A stretch of DNA of 64,000 nucleotides, from NCBI RefSeq assembly GCF_030817315.1, contig NZ_JAUSZF010000001.1, positions 3,553,001 through 3,617,000 of the forward strand, given 5' to 3'. Source of the stretch: Sphingomonas faeni (GTDB lineage: Bacteria > Pseudomonadota > Alphaproteobacteria > Sphingomonadales > Sphingomonadaceae). Every line of letters begins with the position of its first letter. The first letter of the stretch is position 1. Under the pieces are notes generated by a model that did not search any database, was not told the DNA's origin, and was given only the letters and a program-made list of their open reading frames with translations. Positions 46,617 to 56,166 of this stretch are shown one piece after another. The position numbers and the translations under genes were made by a program.

Positions 46617-47750
46617 TTACCGGTCAGCCGCGGCTATGACGGCACGGGTGACATCGCCCATCAGTCGCATGCGTACCGGAATCGGTTGACGGGTGCTCGC
46701 GATCATCACGGAGACCGCATAGCGATGACCGTCAGGGGCGACGAGCAACCCTACGTCATTATAGCCGGTCGATAGAGTGCCGAGGTCCTGGCCGGTTCCC
46801 GTCTTGTGCGCGAGCGTCCAACCGGGCCGAAGACCGGACTTGAGGCGAAGCGGGCCGGTCTTGCTGGACCGCATCAACGTCAGCAGCGACGCGGTCGAGC
46901 GCGCGCTCAAGAGCTTGCCCTGTGCGAGAAGGGACAGCCCGAGCGTCACACCATTGGCGGAGGCACCGTCGATCGGATCGGCGAGATAGCGGCGCAGTGC
47001 CTTGTCGCGCGCTTCGTAGGTCATGGCTGCACGGGCCTGAAGGAATCCCCAGCCACCCGCCCATTCCGGCCGCCATTCCAACCCGGCGGTACGGGCCTGC
47101 AACTGCCGTTCTCCGGGGCCGAACTTGACGCCCGCGACACCCTTTTCGCTTAGCATGCGGTTGATGGCGGCGGGGCCACCGACGCGCCAGAGAAGCACGT
47201 CGTTGCAGGTGTTGTCGCTGCGCGTCATCGCGCCGCGCAGCAACTCGCCGATCGTCGTCCTGTACCCGTCTTTCCCGACGAGCGCCCGGATGGGTTGGTG
47301 GAACAACGTGAGATCGGATCGCGTGACCGTCACCGGATCGCTGAGCGACAACCGGCCGCGATCGACCGCATCCATGACCGCGATGGCGACCCAGAACTTG
47401 CTCACGCTCTGTTGCGGGCGGGGACTATCGCCTTCCCAGGCAACGACCCAACCCTCGTCGATATCGCGGACGCTGATGCCGGCGTCGCCCTTGAAGCTGG
47501 CGCCCAGCGCCTGAACGGCGTTGAGCAGGTCGGCCGATGGCTGGGCGCGCACCGGCATCGGCACCGGCCTTGGCGGCGTTCGGGCGGGTGTCGTCGTCTG
47601 CACGGTGATCGGCACCCGCGCGGGCGGCACGGGCTGTCGTCCCGCAGGAACGCAGGCCGTAGGAACGCAGGCCGCAAGGACGGACAGACCGGCAACGATG
47701 CGGATACGACGAGACAGAAATTCGAATGGCAACGAGGCTTCCCTTTTCAT
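46617..47750 (-). CDS. Class A beta-lactamase-like serine hydrolase
   Basis: 377 residues. A possible signal peptide with a Cys (SVLAACVPTACVPAG) is followed by a Pro-rich linker. The class A motifs are in order: SVSK at about 115-118 (catalytic Ser and Lys), SDN at 178-180, Glu at about 214 in GERQLQ exactly 36 residues after the SDN Ser, as between Ambler 130 and 166, and KTGTG at 316-320. The usual Asn170 is Gln. The Glu-to-KTG distance is about 30 residues longer than normal. It may hydrolyse beta-lactams or act on peptidoglycan. The ATG at 47750 was chosen over an upstream in-frame start for its signal sequence. Confidence 0.82.
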   Translation of the reverse strand: MKREASLPFEFLSRRIRIVAGLSVLAACVPTACVPAGRQPVPPARVPITVQTTTPARTPPRPVPMPVRAQPSADLLNAVQALGASFKGDAGISVRDIDEGWVVAWEGDSPRPQQSVSKFWVAIAVMDAVDRGRLSLSDPVTVTRSDLTLFHQPIRALVGKDGYRTTIGELLRGAMTRSDNTCNDVLLWRVGGPAAINRMLSEKGVAGVKFGPGERQLQARTAGLEWRPEWAGGWGFLQARAAMTYEARDKALRRYLADPIDGASANGVTLGLSLLAQGKLLSARSTASLLTLMRSSKTGPLRLKSGLRPGWTLAHKTGTGQDLGTLSTGYNDVGLLVAPDGHRYAVSVMIASTRQPIPVRMRLMGDVTRAVIAAADR

Positions 47751-47982
47751 GTCTTGTAACGGATCGTTCCCGAAGCGGAACCGGATCGCATCGCCTTCGC
47801 CCCGCGGCACGCTCGGCTCGGCGCAGTGATGATAGCAGTCGCAATGTGCTACCGCCGAGATCGGTATAGCCGGGAGGGGGTCTTGGGTTTAACCGGCGGC
47901 ATGCGCGTGCCTTGCTCTCCTGTCTCCCTCCCAGTGCCCATCGTCGCGTGCCTGCGCGATCCCGAATGAAGCGCGGCGCCGT
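47751..47982. other. Divergent intergenic region
   Basis: About 230 bases between the divergent hydrolase and ClC genes. No gene or convincing promoter pair was found. Confidence 0.4.
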
Positions 47983-49752
47983 GTGTCGGACCACGGGCGC
48001 GTGAGCGGGGGCGTCGGGGCCATACGGTCGGCCACGTCATGGGTGCGCCAGCGCCTGCGCGCGAGCGAAGCGGTCCTGATCCTGCTGGCCGTCGCGATCG
48101 GTGGTGCTGCGGGTTTGCTGAGCGTCGTGCAGGGCGTGGTTGCGCGGACGATGCAACATCTGCTGTTCGCCCTGCCGAGCGGCCAGCGGCTTAGCGCGAC
48201 ACCGGCGGTCCCGTTGCTGGCGCTGATCGCCTTGCCGATCGGCGGGCTCGTGCTGGCACTCTTCTCCTGGATCACGAAGGCGCGGGTACGACATATGGTC
48301 GATGCCGTCGAAGCCAATGCGCTGCACGGCGGTCGCATGTCGTGGAGCGACAGCCTCGTCATCTCCGGACAGACGATCATCTCGAATGGGTTTGGCGCGT
48401 CGGTCGGACTCGAAGCGGCCTATGCGCAGCTCGGCGGGGTCGTCGCCTCGATCGCGGGCGGGTGGTTCAGGCTTCGGCGCGCCGACCTGCGGGTCCTGGT
48501 CGGCGCAGGCACGGGCGCCGCCATCGCGGGCGCGTTCGGTGCACCGCTGGCAGGCGCATTCTATGCGTTCGAGATCGTCATCGGTGCGTACACACCGGCC
48601 GCGATCGCGCCCGTCGCCGCGGCATCGCTGTCGGGCGTGCTCGTCGCCCAGCTATTCGGAGCGCAGCCGTATCTGGTCGATGTCACCATCGCCGAGCAGG
48701 TGCAGACGCATCATTACCTGATCTATGCCGGGTTGGGCGCGATCGCCGCGGGGACCGGAATCCTGCTGATGCGCGCTGTCGCCGAGGTCGAGGCGCTGAC
48801 ACGCCGCCTGCCGCTCCGCACGTCGTGGCGACCGGTCGTCGGGGGCGCTCTGCTGATCCCCATGGCCTGGCTGACGCCGCAGGTTCTGTCGGCGGGGCAC
48901 GCCGCGCTTCACCTCGACCTGGAATATGGCGTGCCCCTCACGGTCCTTGCCGCCATCTTCATCGTGAAGAGCGCCGCGTCGGTGGTGTCGCTCGGCTTCG
49001 GGTTCCGAGGCGGCCTGTTCTTCGCGTCGTTGTTCCTGGGCAGTCTGCTGGGCCAGCTCTACGCGGGTGGATTGGGTTGGATCGCGGGACAATCGGTGAT
49101 CGATCCCGAGAATGCGGCGCTGGTAGGGATGGCGGCGTTGGCCGTCGCAGTCGTCGGCGGGCCGATGACGATGGCCATGCTGGTTCTCGAGGCGACGCAC
49201 GACTTCTCGCTTGCCGGCGCGACGATCGCGGCCGCGCTGGTGTCCTCGACCATCGTCCGCGAGACGTTCGGATATTCGTTCTCGACATGGCGGCTTCACC
49301 TTCGTGGCGAAACGATCAAGAGCGCGCGCGATGTCGGTTGGGTTCGGACGCTGACGGCTGGACGGATGATGCGGAAGGTCGAACGGGCAACGCCCGGGCG
49401 GATCACCGTTGCCGAGTTTCGCCGCCTGTTTCCGCTGGGGTCGACCAGCCGGGTCGTCGTGGTCGACGATCAGGATCGCTATGCCGGCATAGTCCAGACC
49501 GCCAGCGCCTTCGCCGAGGGGGTTACATCGACCGACGCCGTCGGCACGCTCGCGATCCACCGGGAGCAGGTGCTGTCGCCCGACGCCGACATCAAGGCGG
49601 TGATGGCTATTTTCGATGCCGCGGGTGCAGACGAAATGGCCGTCGTCGGCGCAGACGGCAAGGTGCTCGGGATCTTGTCGGAATCCTATGTCCGGCGACG
49701 CTATGCCGAGGAACTGGACAAGTCCCAGAGAGAGATATTCGGCGAAGCTTAG
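47983..49752 (+). CDS. ClC-family chloride channel/antiporter with CBS domains
   Basis: 589 residues. The membrane part has the ClC landmarks NGFGASVGLEAAYAQLGGVV, GAGTGAAIAGAFGAPLAGAF and GFGFRGGLFFASLFLGSLLG. The C-terminal 130 residues contain two CBS-like units (TSRVVVVDDQDRYAGIVQTA, and ADEMAVVGADGKVLGILSES). The gating motif GREGP of classical ClC proteins is here GLEAA, keeping the Glu but losing Pro. GTG start. It converges on arsH. Confidence 0.9.
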   Translation: MSDHGRVSGGVGAIRSATSWVRQRLRASEAVLILLAVAIGGAAGLLSVVQGVVARTMQHLLFALPSGQRLSATPAVPLLALIALPIGGLVLALFSWITKARVRHMVDAVEANALHGGRMSWSDSLVISGQTIISNGFGASVGLEAAYAQLGGVVASIAGGWFRLRRADLRVLVGAGTGAAIAGAFGAPLAGAFYAFEIVIGAYTPAAIAPVAAASLSGVLVAQLFGAQPYLVDVTIAEQVQTHHYLIYAGLGAIAAGTGILLMRAVAEVEALTRRLPLRTSWRPVVGGALLIPMAWLTPQVLSAGHAALHLDLEYGVPLTVLAAIFIVKSAASVVSLGFGFRGGLFFASLFLGSLLGQLYAGGLGWIAGQSVIDPENAALVGMAALAVAVVGGPMTMAMLVLEATHDFSLAGATIAAALVSSTIVRETFGYSFSTWRLHLRGETIKSARDVGWVRTLTAGRMMRKVERATPGRITVAEFRRLFPLGSTSRVVVVDDQDRYAGIVQTASAFAEGVTSTDAVGTLAIHREQVLSPDADIKAVMAIFDAAGADEMAVVGADGKVLGILSESYVRRRYAEELDKSQREIFGEA

Positions 49753-49794
49753 CGTTCGCCAATCCAAGCCTCGCCGGTTTGGCGCGCCTGCAAC

Positions 49795-50511
49795 CTACAG
49801 GTCGACCGGGTTGATCGGGGTCTTCGCTTCCTTGCGCTCGGAGTAGCGATCGACGAGTTGCGCGGTGTGCGGTCGCAGCAGGACCGTGAAGCGGACCAGT
49901 TCCTCCATCACATCGACGATCCGGTCATAATAGCTGGATGGTTTCATCCGACCGGCGTCGTCGAATTCGTCGAACGCCTTGGCGACGCTCGACTGATTGG
50001 GGATCGTGACCATCCGCATCCAGCGGCCCAGCACGCGCAGCGTGTTGACGCTGTTGAACGACTGCGATCCGGCCGACACCTGCATGACCGCGAGCGTGCG
50101 CCCCTGCGTCGGGCGCATTCCGCCCAGGGACAGCGGCAGGTGATCGACTTGCAGCTTCATGATGCCGGTAATCTGGCCATGCCGCTCGGGGCTGCACCAC
50201 ACATGCCCCTCAGACCACATCGACAGTTCGCGCAACTCGTGGACGGCCGGGTGGTCGTCCGCGGTCACCTGGTCGGGGAGCGGCAGCGTGGCGGGGTCGA
50301 AAATGCGCGTCTCGCAGCCGAAGAATTGCAGCAGGCGAGCGGCTTCCTCGACGCACAGGCGCGAATAGGATCGTTCGCGCAAGGAGCCGTAGAGCAGCAG
50401 GATGCGCGGGGGTGGATCACCGGGGCCAAGCCCGAGGGCAGGCCGCCCGAGCGCATAGCGTCGATCGAGCGCTGGCAGATAATCGGGATCGGATAGCGTG
50501 CGGAGCGGCAT
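49795..50511 (-). CDS. arsH: ArsH, NADPH-dependent FMN reductase of arsenic resistance
   Basis: 238 residues. The flavodoxin-like FMN loop is [40 protein letters not shown] is the ArsH signature, followed by [20 protein letters not shown] and [18 protein letters not shown]. In related organisms ArsH oxidises trivalent organoarsenicals. It is the last gene of the ars operon, its ATG overlapping the ynfA stop by one base. Confidence 0.95.
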   Translation of the reverse strand: MPLRTLSDPDYLPALDRRYALGRPALGLGPGDPPPRILLLYGSLRERSYSRLCVEEAARLLQFFGCETRIFDPATLPLPDQVTADDHPAVHELRELSMWSEGHVWCSPERHGQITGIMKLQVDHLPLSLGGMRPTQGRTLAVMQVSAGSQSFNSVNTLRVLGRWMRMVTIPNQSSVAKAFDEFDDAGRMKPSSYYDRIVDVMEELVRFTVLLRPHTAQLVDRYSERKEAKTPINPVDL

Positions 50512-50834
50512 CAGGCAGTCCTTGGGCCAAGTAGAATGATACAGGTACCGATCAGGCAGAGTGCCGCTCCGCCAGCGTCCCAGCGATCCGGCCTCACCCC
50601 TTCGACGGCCCAGAGCCAGATCAGCGATGCGTAGATGTAGACGCCGCCATAGGCAGCATAGGCCCGCCCCGCTGCGTCGCTGTCGACACGCGTCAGCAGC
50701 CAAGCGAACAGCATCAGCGAAACAACGCCCGGCGCTAGCCACAGAGGCGATCTGTCCAGCCGCAACCAAGCCCAAAAGGCAAAGCAGCCTGCAATTTCCG
50801 CGAGCGCAGCCGCCAGATATACGAGTGCCGTCAC
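50511..50834 (-). CDS. YnfA/UPF0060 family membrane protein
   Basis: 107 residues, four helices. The family pattern is clear: [60 protein letters not shown] and [20 protein letters not shown]. YnfA proteins resemble small multidrug transporters. Lying inside the ars operon, between arsB and arsH with overlaps at both ends, it may help export an arsenical or act on the envelope; this is inference. GTG start overlapping the arsB stop (GTGA). Confidence 0.93.
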   Translation of the reverse strand: MTALVYLAAALAEIAGCFAFWAWLRLDRSPLWLAPGVVSLMLFAWLLTRVDSDAAGRAYAAYGGVYIYASLIWLWAVEGVRPDRWDAGGAALCLIGTCIILLGPRTA

Positions 50835-52117
50835 GCCATGCCGATCCTGATCGCGAGTGCCGCGAGCGTCACCAGCAGTACGGGGATCGTCAGCGTCGCA
50901 CCGACCTTGAAGTAATAACCCCAGCCGATGCGGATGCCCTTTTGCCCGAGGACGTGCAGCCACAGCAGCGTCGCGAGCGAGCCGATCGGCGTGATCTTCG
51001 GCCCGAGGTCGCAACCGATCACGTTGGCGTAGATCATCGCTTCCCTGACCGCGCCCGTCGCATGCGTCGCATCGATCGACAGCGCGCCGACCAGGACGGT
51101 CGGCATGTTGTTCATCACCGACGACAGCAGCGCGGCGATGATGCCGGTACCGAACGCCGCGCCCCATACACCGCCTTGCGCGGTGCGATCGAGCAGGGCG
51201 GCAAGGTAATCGGTAAGCCCGGCATTCCGCAGGCCATAGACGACCAGGTACATACCGAGCGAGAAGATCACGACTTGCCACGGCGCGCCGGCCAGTACCT
51301 TGCGCGTCTGGATGACATGGCCGCGCGCGGCGATGACCAGCAGGAGGACTGCGCCGCCGGCGGCGACGGCGCTGACCGGTACGCCGATGGGTTCGAGCAG
51401 AAAGAAACCGGCGAGCAGCAGGGCGAGGACGACCCATCCCGCCTTGAACGTGGCAGGATCGCGGATCGCTTCCGCAGGCGCACGGAGCTGCGCCACGTCA
51501 TAACTGGTCGGTATGTCGCGGCGGAAGAACAGCAGCAGCACGACCAGCGTCGTGGCGATCGACGCCAGATCGACCGGCACCATCACCGACGCATACTCGG
51601 CGAAACCGATCTGGAAGAAGTCGGCCGACACGATGTTGACGAGGTTGGACACGATCAGGGGCAGGCTGGCGGTATCGGCGATGAACCCCGCAGCCATCAC
51701 GAACGCCAGCGTAGCCTTGTCCTTGTATCCCAGCGCGCGCAGCATCGCGATGACGATCGGCGTCAGGATCAGCGCTGCGCCGTCGTTGGCGAACAGCGCC
51801 GACACCGCCGCGCCGAGCAGGACGATCAGGACGAACAGCCGGCGGCCATGCCCGTTGCCCCAGCGCGCGACGTGGAGCGCCGCCCATTCGAAGAACCCGG
51901 CTTCGTCGAGCAACAGGCTGACGATGATGATCGCGACGAAGGTCGCAGTCGCATTCCAGACGATGCCCCACACCACCGGCACGTCGGAGAGCGAGACGAC
52001 CCCGACGAGCAGCGCGATCGCAGCGCCGCCCAGAGCGCTCCACCCGATGCCGAGCCCCTTGGGCTGCCAGATGACGAGCGCGATCGTGACGATGAAGATG
52101 GCAAGCGCGAGCAGCAT
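50831..52117 (-). CDS. arsB: Arsenite efflux transporter ArsB
   Basis: 428 residues of the ArsB/NhaD ion transporter superfamily, about twelve helices. Typical segments are [58 protein letters not shown] and [20 protein letters not shown]. It exports arsenite or antimonite, driven by the membrane potential. The ATG overlaps the arsC stop (ATGA), and the stop overlaps the GTG of ynfA. Confidence 0.95.
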   Translation of the reverse strand: MLLALAIFIVTIALVIWQPKGLGIGWSALGGAAIALLVGVVSLSDVPVVWGIVWNATATFVAIIIVSLLLDEAGFFEWAALHVARWGNGHGRRLFVLIVLLGAAVSALFANDGAALILTPIVIAMLRALGYKDKATLAFVMAAGFIADTASLPLIVSNLVNIVSADFFQIGFAEYASVMVPVDLASIATTLVVLLLFFRRDIPTSYDVAQLRAPAEAIRDPATFKAGWVVLALLLAGFFLLEPIGVPVSAVAAGGAVLLLVIAARGHVIQTRKVLAGAPWQVVIFSLGMYLVVYGLRNAGLTDYLAALLDRTAQGGVWGAAFGTGIIAALLSSVMNNMPTVLVGALSIDATHATGAVREAMIYANVIGCDLGPKITPIGSLATLLWLHVLGQKGIRIGWGYYFKVGATLTIPVLLVTLAALAIRIGMA

Positions 52118-52560
52118 CAGGCGATGCGCTGGCCCGAGGCGTCCACGACCTTTTCGCCGTCTTCCTTGGCAAACGCGCCCTGTTGCGGATCGGGCAGCAG
52201 ATCGAGCACGGCTTCGGATGGCCGGCACAGCTTCACGCCGAGCGGCGAGACGACGAGCGGGCGGTTGATGAGGATCGGATGCGCCATCATCGCGTCGAGG
52301 AGTGCGTCGTCGGAGAGCGAAACGTCACCAAGGTCGAGGTCTGCGAAGGGCGTTCCCTTCTCGCGCAGAAGGTTGCGGGGCGTGATCCCGGCGCGGTCGA
52401 TCAGTTCGACCAGCAGCGCGCGCGAGGGCGGCGTCTTCAGATATTCGACGACGTGCGGCTCGATGCCGGCATTGCGGATCATCGCCAGCGTGTTGCGCGA
52501 CGTGCCGCATTCGGGGTTGTGATAGATCACCATATCGACGGCCGTGCTCTCGGTGGTCAT
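52117..52560 (-). CDS. arsC: Arsenate reductase, glutaredoxin-dependent type
   Basis: 147 residues. The active Cys (about 19) is in [19 protein letters not shown]. The family continues with [37 protein letters not shown] and [20 protein letters not shown], with the Arg residues that bind arsenate. It reduces arsenate to arsenite for ArsB. It starts 11 bases after arsR. Confidence 0.95.
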   Translation of the reverse strand: MTTESTAVDMVIYHNPECGTSRNTLAMIRNAGIEPHVVEYLKTPPSRALLVELIDRAGITPRNLLREKGTPFADLDLGDVSLSDDALLDAMMAHPILINRPLVVSPLGVKLCRPSEAVLDLLPDPQQGAFAKEDGEKVVDASGQRIA

Positions 52561-52571
52561 TGCGCGTCCTT

Positions 52572-52904
52572 TCAGCAGCAGGGGGTGAGTTCGGCGAGCA
52601 GCGGCGCGCACAGTTCGGGAGAGCCTGCGCAGCAATCCTTGACCAGGAACAGCGTCAGCGCGCGCAGGCCGCTCATATCGGCGCGGTAGATGACCGAGCG
52701 GCTATGCCGTTCGAAGCGGACGATGCCGGCACGAGACAGGATACCGAGGTGCGCGGACATCGTGTTCTGGGGTACGTCGAGCTGGCGGGCGATTTCGCCT
52801 GCTGCCAGTCCGTCCGGTTCGTGGCGAACGAGTAGCCGGAACACGTCGAGACGCGTGCCTTGTGCGAGCGCACCCAGCGCGGCGATTGCCGAATCGTTAT
52901 CCAT
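52572..52904 (-). CDS. arsR: ArsR-family metalloregulator
   Basis: 110 residues. The winged helix includes IARQLDVPQNTMSAHLGILS and ERHSRSVIYRADMSGL. The C-terminus has Cys pairs (FLVKDCCAGSPELCAPLLAE, ending TPCC), like ArsR proteins that sense As(III) through C-terminal rather than helix-3 Cys residues. It should repress the operon until arsenite binds. First gene of arsR-arsC-arsB-ynfA-arsH. Confidence 0.93.
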   Translation of the reverse strand: MDNDSAIAALGALAQGTRLDVFRLLVRHEPDGLAAGEIARQLDVPQNTMSAHLGILSRAGIVRFERHSRSVIYRADMSGLRALTLFLVKDCCAGSPELCAPLLAELTPCC

Positions 52905-52924
52905 ATATCCAGCATAACGGATAT
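52905..52924. promoter_or_regulatory. Likely ArsR operator directly before arsR
   Basis: ATATCC (52905-52910) and GGATAT (52919-52924) form an inverted repeat with an 8-base spacer, immediately upstream of the arsR ATG. AT-rich sequence continues to 52927 (ATAAT). Position and symmetry fit an ArsR dimer site. Confidence 0.6.
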
Positions 52925-53067
52925 AATCGCGATGGCTAGCCTGGTGCCTTCTCGTATCGTGAAGGGGCGGGAGTGCCGTTCGGCTACCCGGTTCGACGCG
53001 GGTATGCTTGTACCAGCGCTGTGATGTCATCGCTTCTCGAGGAAGGCCCTGTCCTCAACGGAGGGCG

Positions 53068-54102
53068 TTAGTTCCTGGCGTCAGTGCGGGGAACGACCTC
53101 GACGATGATGTCGCCCGCTTCCAGTCGGGCGGCCTCGGGTTCCCAGAAGCAAAAGTCCTGATGCCCGCGATAGATGCGGTGACCGAGCCCGGTGGCGATG
53201 TCGGCGAGCGGCTTGCCCACTTCGTCCGCAGAGACTTCGCGTTCGCGCAGGACGACACGCCCGCCGGACGCGGCAAGATCGGCCATGTATTCGGCGGTAT
53301 GCGCGCCGTGCGTGGAGCCGGCGAGCAGGAGACCGGCAAAGCTGGCCGGGTTGATGACCACGTTGGCGCCGGCCTGATGCGCGATCGCTTCATTGTCCTC
53401 CGATCGGATCACCACGCTGATCGGTAGATCGGGTGCGATCCGCCGCGCCGTCAGCACGATCAGGATCGAGGTATCGTCGCGACCGGCGGAGACGATGAGC
53501 GCGCGGGCCTTGGAAAGACGGGCCGCCTCAAGCGCTGCGTTGCGCGTGGCGTTCCCCTCCATCACCGTCGTGCCGCAACTCTCTGCCGTGCGTAACGCCG
53601 CGGCGCGCTCGTCGACGACCACGATCGTGCCCGGATCGGCACCGCGACGGATGAGTTCGCTCACCGCCTCGGACCCGCTCGTGCCGAAACCGGCGACGAC
53701 GACATGGCCTTCGAGGTGCCGCTGGATCACCGACATACGCCATTTCTCCCAGACGCCCTTGAGCAGAAAATCATACGCGGTTCCCAGAAAGATGAGCCAT
53801 ACGAAGAGCCGGATCGGCGTCACGACGAAGGTATCGAACATCCGCGCCTGCTGCGTCACAGGCACGATGTCGCCGTAGCCGACCGTCGTCACGGTAATCA
53901 TCGTGAAATACAGGATGTCGGCGAACGTCACGGGCGCGCCCGAGTTCTGCCGCAGGCCATCGCGATCGAACCAGTGGACCGCGAGCGCGATGCCGATCAG
54001 CGCCAGCGCGACCAGCGCCCGCCAGGACAAGGCCAGCCACGCCGGGGTTCGGCTCTGGCGGCGCAGGCGATAGTGCACCGTGTCTGCATCGTCGGTGTGC
54101 AT
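53068..54102 (-). CDS. Potassium channel protein with RCK (TrkA-N) domain
   Basis: 344 residues. Two membrane helices enclose the pore loop TMITVTTVGYGDIVPVTQQ with the TVGYGD filter. The cytoplasmic RCK domain begins HVVVAGFGTSGSEAVSELIR (nucleotide-binding GxGxxG) and a TrkA-C-like part follows (LREREVSADEVGKPLADIAT). I chose the ATG before HTDDAD, just ahead of the first helix; the frame stays open upstream only through antisense of rodA. Confidence 0.9.
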   Translation of the reverse strand: MHTDDADTVHYRLRRQSRTPAWLALSWRALVALALIGIALAVHWFDRDGLRQNSGAPVTFADILYFTMITVTTVGYGDIVPVTQQARMFDTFVVTPIRLFVWLIFLGTAYDFLLKGVWEKWRMSVIQRHLEGHVVVAGFGTSGSEAVSELIRRGADPGTIVVVDERAAALRTAESCGTTVMEGNATRNAALEAARLSKARALIVSAGRDDTSILIVLTARRIAPDLPISVVIRSEDNEAIAHQAGANVVINPASFAGLLLAGSTHGAHTAEYMADLAASGGRVVLREREVSADEVGKPLADIATGLGHRIYRGHQDFCFWEPEAARLEAGDIIVEVVPRTDARN

Positions 54103-54188
54103 GCCGTCTCTTGCATCGCCGGGACGCCGCTGTGAAGCTCTGTCGGCCGGTCGGGGGGCGGCTCTCAAGGCGGTGACATTCGGCGGGG

Positions 54189-55304
54189 TCACAGCCCCCC
54201 GATATGGCGTGTCTGGAACCGCTCCCGGTGGATCGACATGAGTATCCCGAGCAGGATCAGGACGGTCATCATCGCCGACCCGCCATAGGATAGCAGCGGC
54301 AGCGGGATACCGACGACCGGTGCCAGACCCATGACCATCGCGATGTTGATGCTGACGTACAGAAACAGCGTCATCGCAAGACCGGCGGCGACCAGACGCG
54401 CAAACATCGACTTGCCGTCGAACCCCAGGTTCAAGGCCCACCTGACGAGGTAGCCATAGGCCAAAAGGACGAACAAGCCGCCCATCATCCCCCATTCCTC
54501 CATCATCGTCGAGAAGATGAAGTCGGTATGCGTTTCGGGCAGATATTCGAGGTGGCTTTGCGTGCCCTGGAGGAATCCCTTGCCGAAAACGCCTCCGGAT
54601 CCGATCGCGATCTTGGACTGCGACAAATGGTAGCCTGTGCCGAGCGGATCGCTCTCCGGATCCATAAAGATCAAGATGCGGTTCTTCTGGTAGTCGTGGA
54701 GCAAGCCCCATGCGACCGGCAGCAGGGCGCCTACGATCGCGCCGGCGCCGATAAACCACCGCATTTTCGTACCCGCGAGGAAGATCATCGTCGTCCCGGC
54801 GATGGTGATCATCATCGCCGTACCGAGATCGGGTTGCAGCATCACCAGCCCGGCCGGAACCGCGACCAGTGCAACCGGGATGATCAATACGCCGGGGCGG
54901 CTGATGAAACCGGGCGGTACCGTGTCGTAGAAGCGGGCCACGCTCAGCACGACCGCGAGCTTCATGAACTCGGAGGGCTGCAGGCGGATGATGCCCAGAT
55001 CGATCCAGCGTTGGGCACCCATGCCGATATGCCCGAACAATTCGACGAGCAGGAGCAACGCGAGCGTGACGGCGTAGAAGGTGTAGGCATGGCGCTTCCA
55101 CGTCGCGACGGAAACGCGCGAGAGCACGAGCATCCCTGCGAACAGCACCGCAAAACGCACCGCCTGGTTCGTCGCCCAGGGCGAAAGATGCCCTCCGGCA
55201 GCCGAGTAAAGCGTCACCAGACCAAATGTGGTGATCGCCATTACCGTCACGAGCATCGACCAAGGCAATGCGCGGATCGGCGCAGGCAAAGTGGCAGCCC
55301 TCAA
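54189..55304 (-). CDS. rodA: RodA-like peptidoglycan glycosyltransferase (SEDS)
   Basis: 371 residues, ten or so helices. SEDS landmarks include GAQRWIDLGIIRLQPSEFMK, MLQPDLGTAMMITIAGTTMI with the catalytic Asp region, SKIAIGSGGVFGKGFLQGTQ, ETHTDFIFSTMMEEWGMMGG and GIPLPLLSYGGSAMMTVLIL. It polymerises glycan strands in the elongasome. It is not beside mreB, mreC or a PBP2 gene here, so it may be a second copy or a moved gene. The TTG start is the first after the upstream stop. Confidence 0.92.
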   Translation of the reverse strand: MRAATLPAPIRALPWSMLVTVMAITTFGLVTLYSAAGGHLSPWATNQAVRFAVLFAGMLVLSRVSVATWKRHAYTFYAVTLALLLLVELFGHIGMGAQRWIDLGIIRLQPSEFMKLAVVLSVARFYDTVPPGFISRPGVLIIPVALVAVPAGLVMLQPDLGTAMMITIAGTTMIFLAGTKMRWFIGAGAIVGALLPVAWGLLHDYQKNRILIFMDPESDPLGTGYHLSQSKIAIGSGGVFGKGFLQGTQSHLEYLPETHTDFIFSTMMEEWGMMGGLFVLLAYGYLVRWALNLGFDGKSMFARLVAAGLAMTLFLYVSINIAMVMGLAPVVGIPLPLLSYGGSAMMTVLILLGILMSIHRERFQTRHIGGL

Positions 55305-55349
55305 AATTTGTTCTCCGTATCCAGTATCGAAACAATGTCGGGCCGTTGT

Positions 55350-55525
55350 TCAGAGGCCGGGATCAGCCTGCGTCCGGCCGGACCTTGCGCTGCGAAGCAG
55401 TGCGTAGCCGAGGATGAACGAGTCGGCGAGGGCGCCCAACTTGGCTTCGACCTTTAAGGACTGACTACCGGGGAAAGCCAGCAAGGTGATGAAGATACTC
55501 ATCGTAAAGCCGATCCCGCGGCGTC
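55350..55525 (-). pseudogene. nhaA: Remnant of NhaA Na+/H+ antiporter C-terminus
   Basis: On the minus strand the frame ending at TGA 55350-55352 reads GIGFTMSIFITLLAF, then VEAKLGALADSFILGYALLR. This matches the last two helices of NhaA (usual pattern GIGFTMSxFI...AKxGxLxxS). Upstream the similarity disappears after about 55525, and no start or other NhaA helices are present, so only about 50 residues survive. The rest of the 55305-55767 gap shows no other gene. Confidence 0.65.
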
Positions 55526-55733
55526 GATCGGCATTAAACCTGCCGAGGACTGGCTATCGAAACGGCGGCGAATAGCGCTTGGCTGTAGGTAGCGAGAATG
55601 GCCCATCGTGATGGTCACCGGATACGAGTTTTCAACGCGGGCGGCCCGACCAACTTATAAACCTGCCGCTTCATCGAACGAACACTCGACGATCCCTATG
55701 ATACCCGAGCGTCCGCCGAACAACGTCGGCAAT

Positions 55734-55767
55734 TCTTCGAAAAGCGCGTGTCTTCGAAAAGCGCGTG
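55734..55767. repeat. 17-base tandem duplication
   Basis: TCTTCGAAAAGCGCGTG occurs twice in direct succession (55734-55750, 55751-55767), touching the stop codon of the Rap1a-like gene on the minus strand. Confidence 0.9.
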
Positions 55768-56094
55768 CTATTTACGCTTGCAGGGAAAGGCCTGTTGCAG
55801 GGCATCGCGCACGACGAACGAGGGCGCGCCGGTGCCCGTCGGCTTGGCACGTTTGCGCAGATATTTGCGCGTGGAGGATACCACTTCGATGTTGGAGGCG
55901 CGGGTCTGTGACGGGCAGATCTGACCGGACAGCGACAAGGTGTCGAATGCCGCGATGATATAGCCGGTGCAGAAATTTGGTGTGGGATCCGTATCCTTGC
56001 CACGACACAGCTCAAGCAGTTGCGCGGTCGTCACGGAACTCACCACGACGGGCCGGTCCGCTGCGGCGAGTAGCGCGGCCATCAACATCATCAT
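55768..56094 (-). CDS. Rap1a/Tai-like protein
   Basis: 108 residues. A weak signal-like start (MLMAALLAAADRPVVVSS) is followed by the Rap1a pattern: LELCRGKDTDPTPNFCTGYI, a Cys pair, then LSLSGQICPSQTRASNIEVV and SFVVRDALQQAFPCKRK. Four Cys are placed as in the Rap1a immunity fold. In Serratia such proteins neutralise a type VI effector, but many chromosomal relatives lie outside T6SS clusters, and no effector is seen here. Periplasmic location is likely. Confidence 0.7.
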   Translation of the reverse strand: MMMLMAALLAAADRPVVVSSVTTAQLLELCRGKDTDPTPNFCTGYIIAAFDTLSLSGQICPSQTRASNIEVVSSTRKYLRKRAKPTGTGAPSFVVRDALQQAFPCKRK

Positions 56095-56166
56095 AAGCTT
56101 CCCCCTTCAGGTCGGTATGCGCGCGAAATCCGTTACCGGTTTCGGAACCGGCAGCAGCGGATCGGT

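Noticed and set aside
55768-56094. Type VI secretion immunity gene
   Set aside because: The Rap1a-like fold is suggested, but no effector or T6SS gene lies nearby, and such proteins are common without them.
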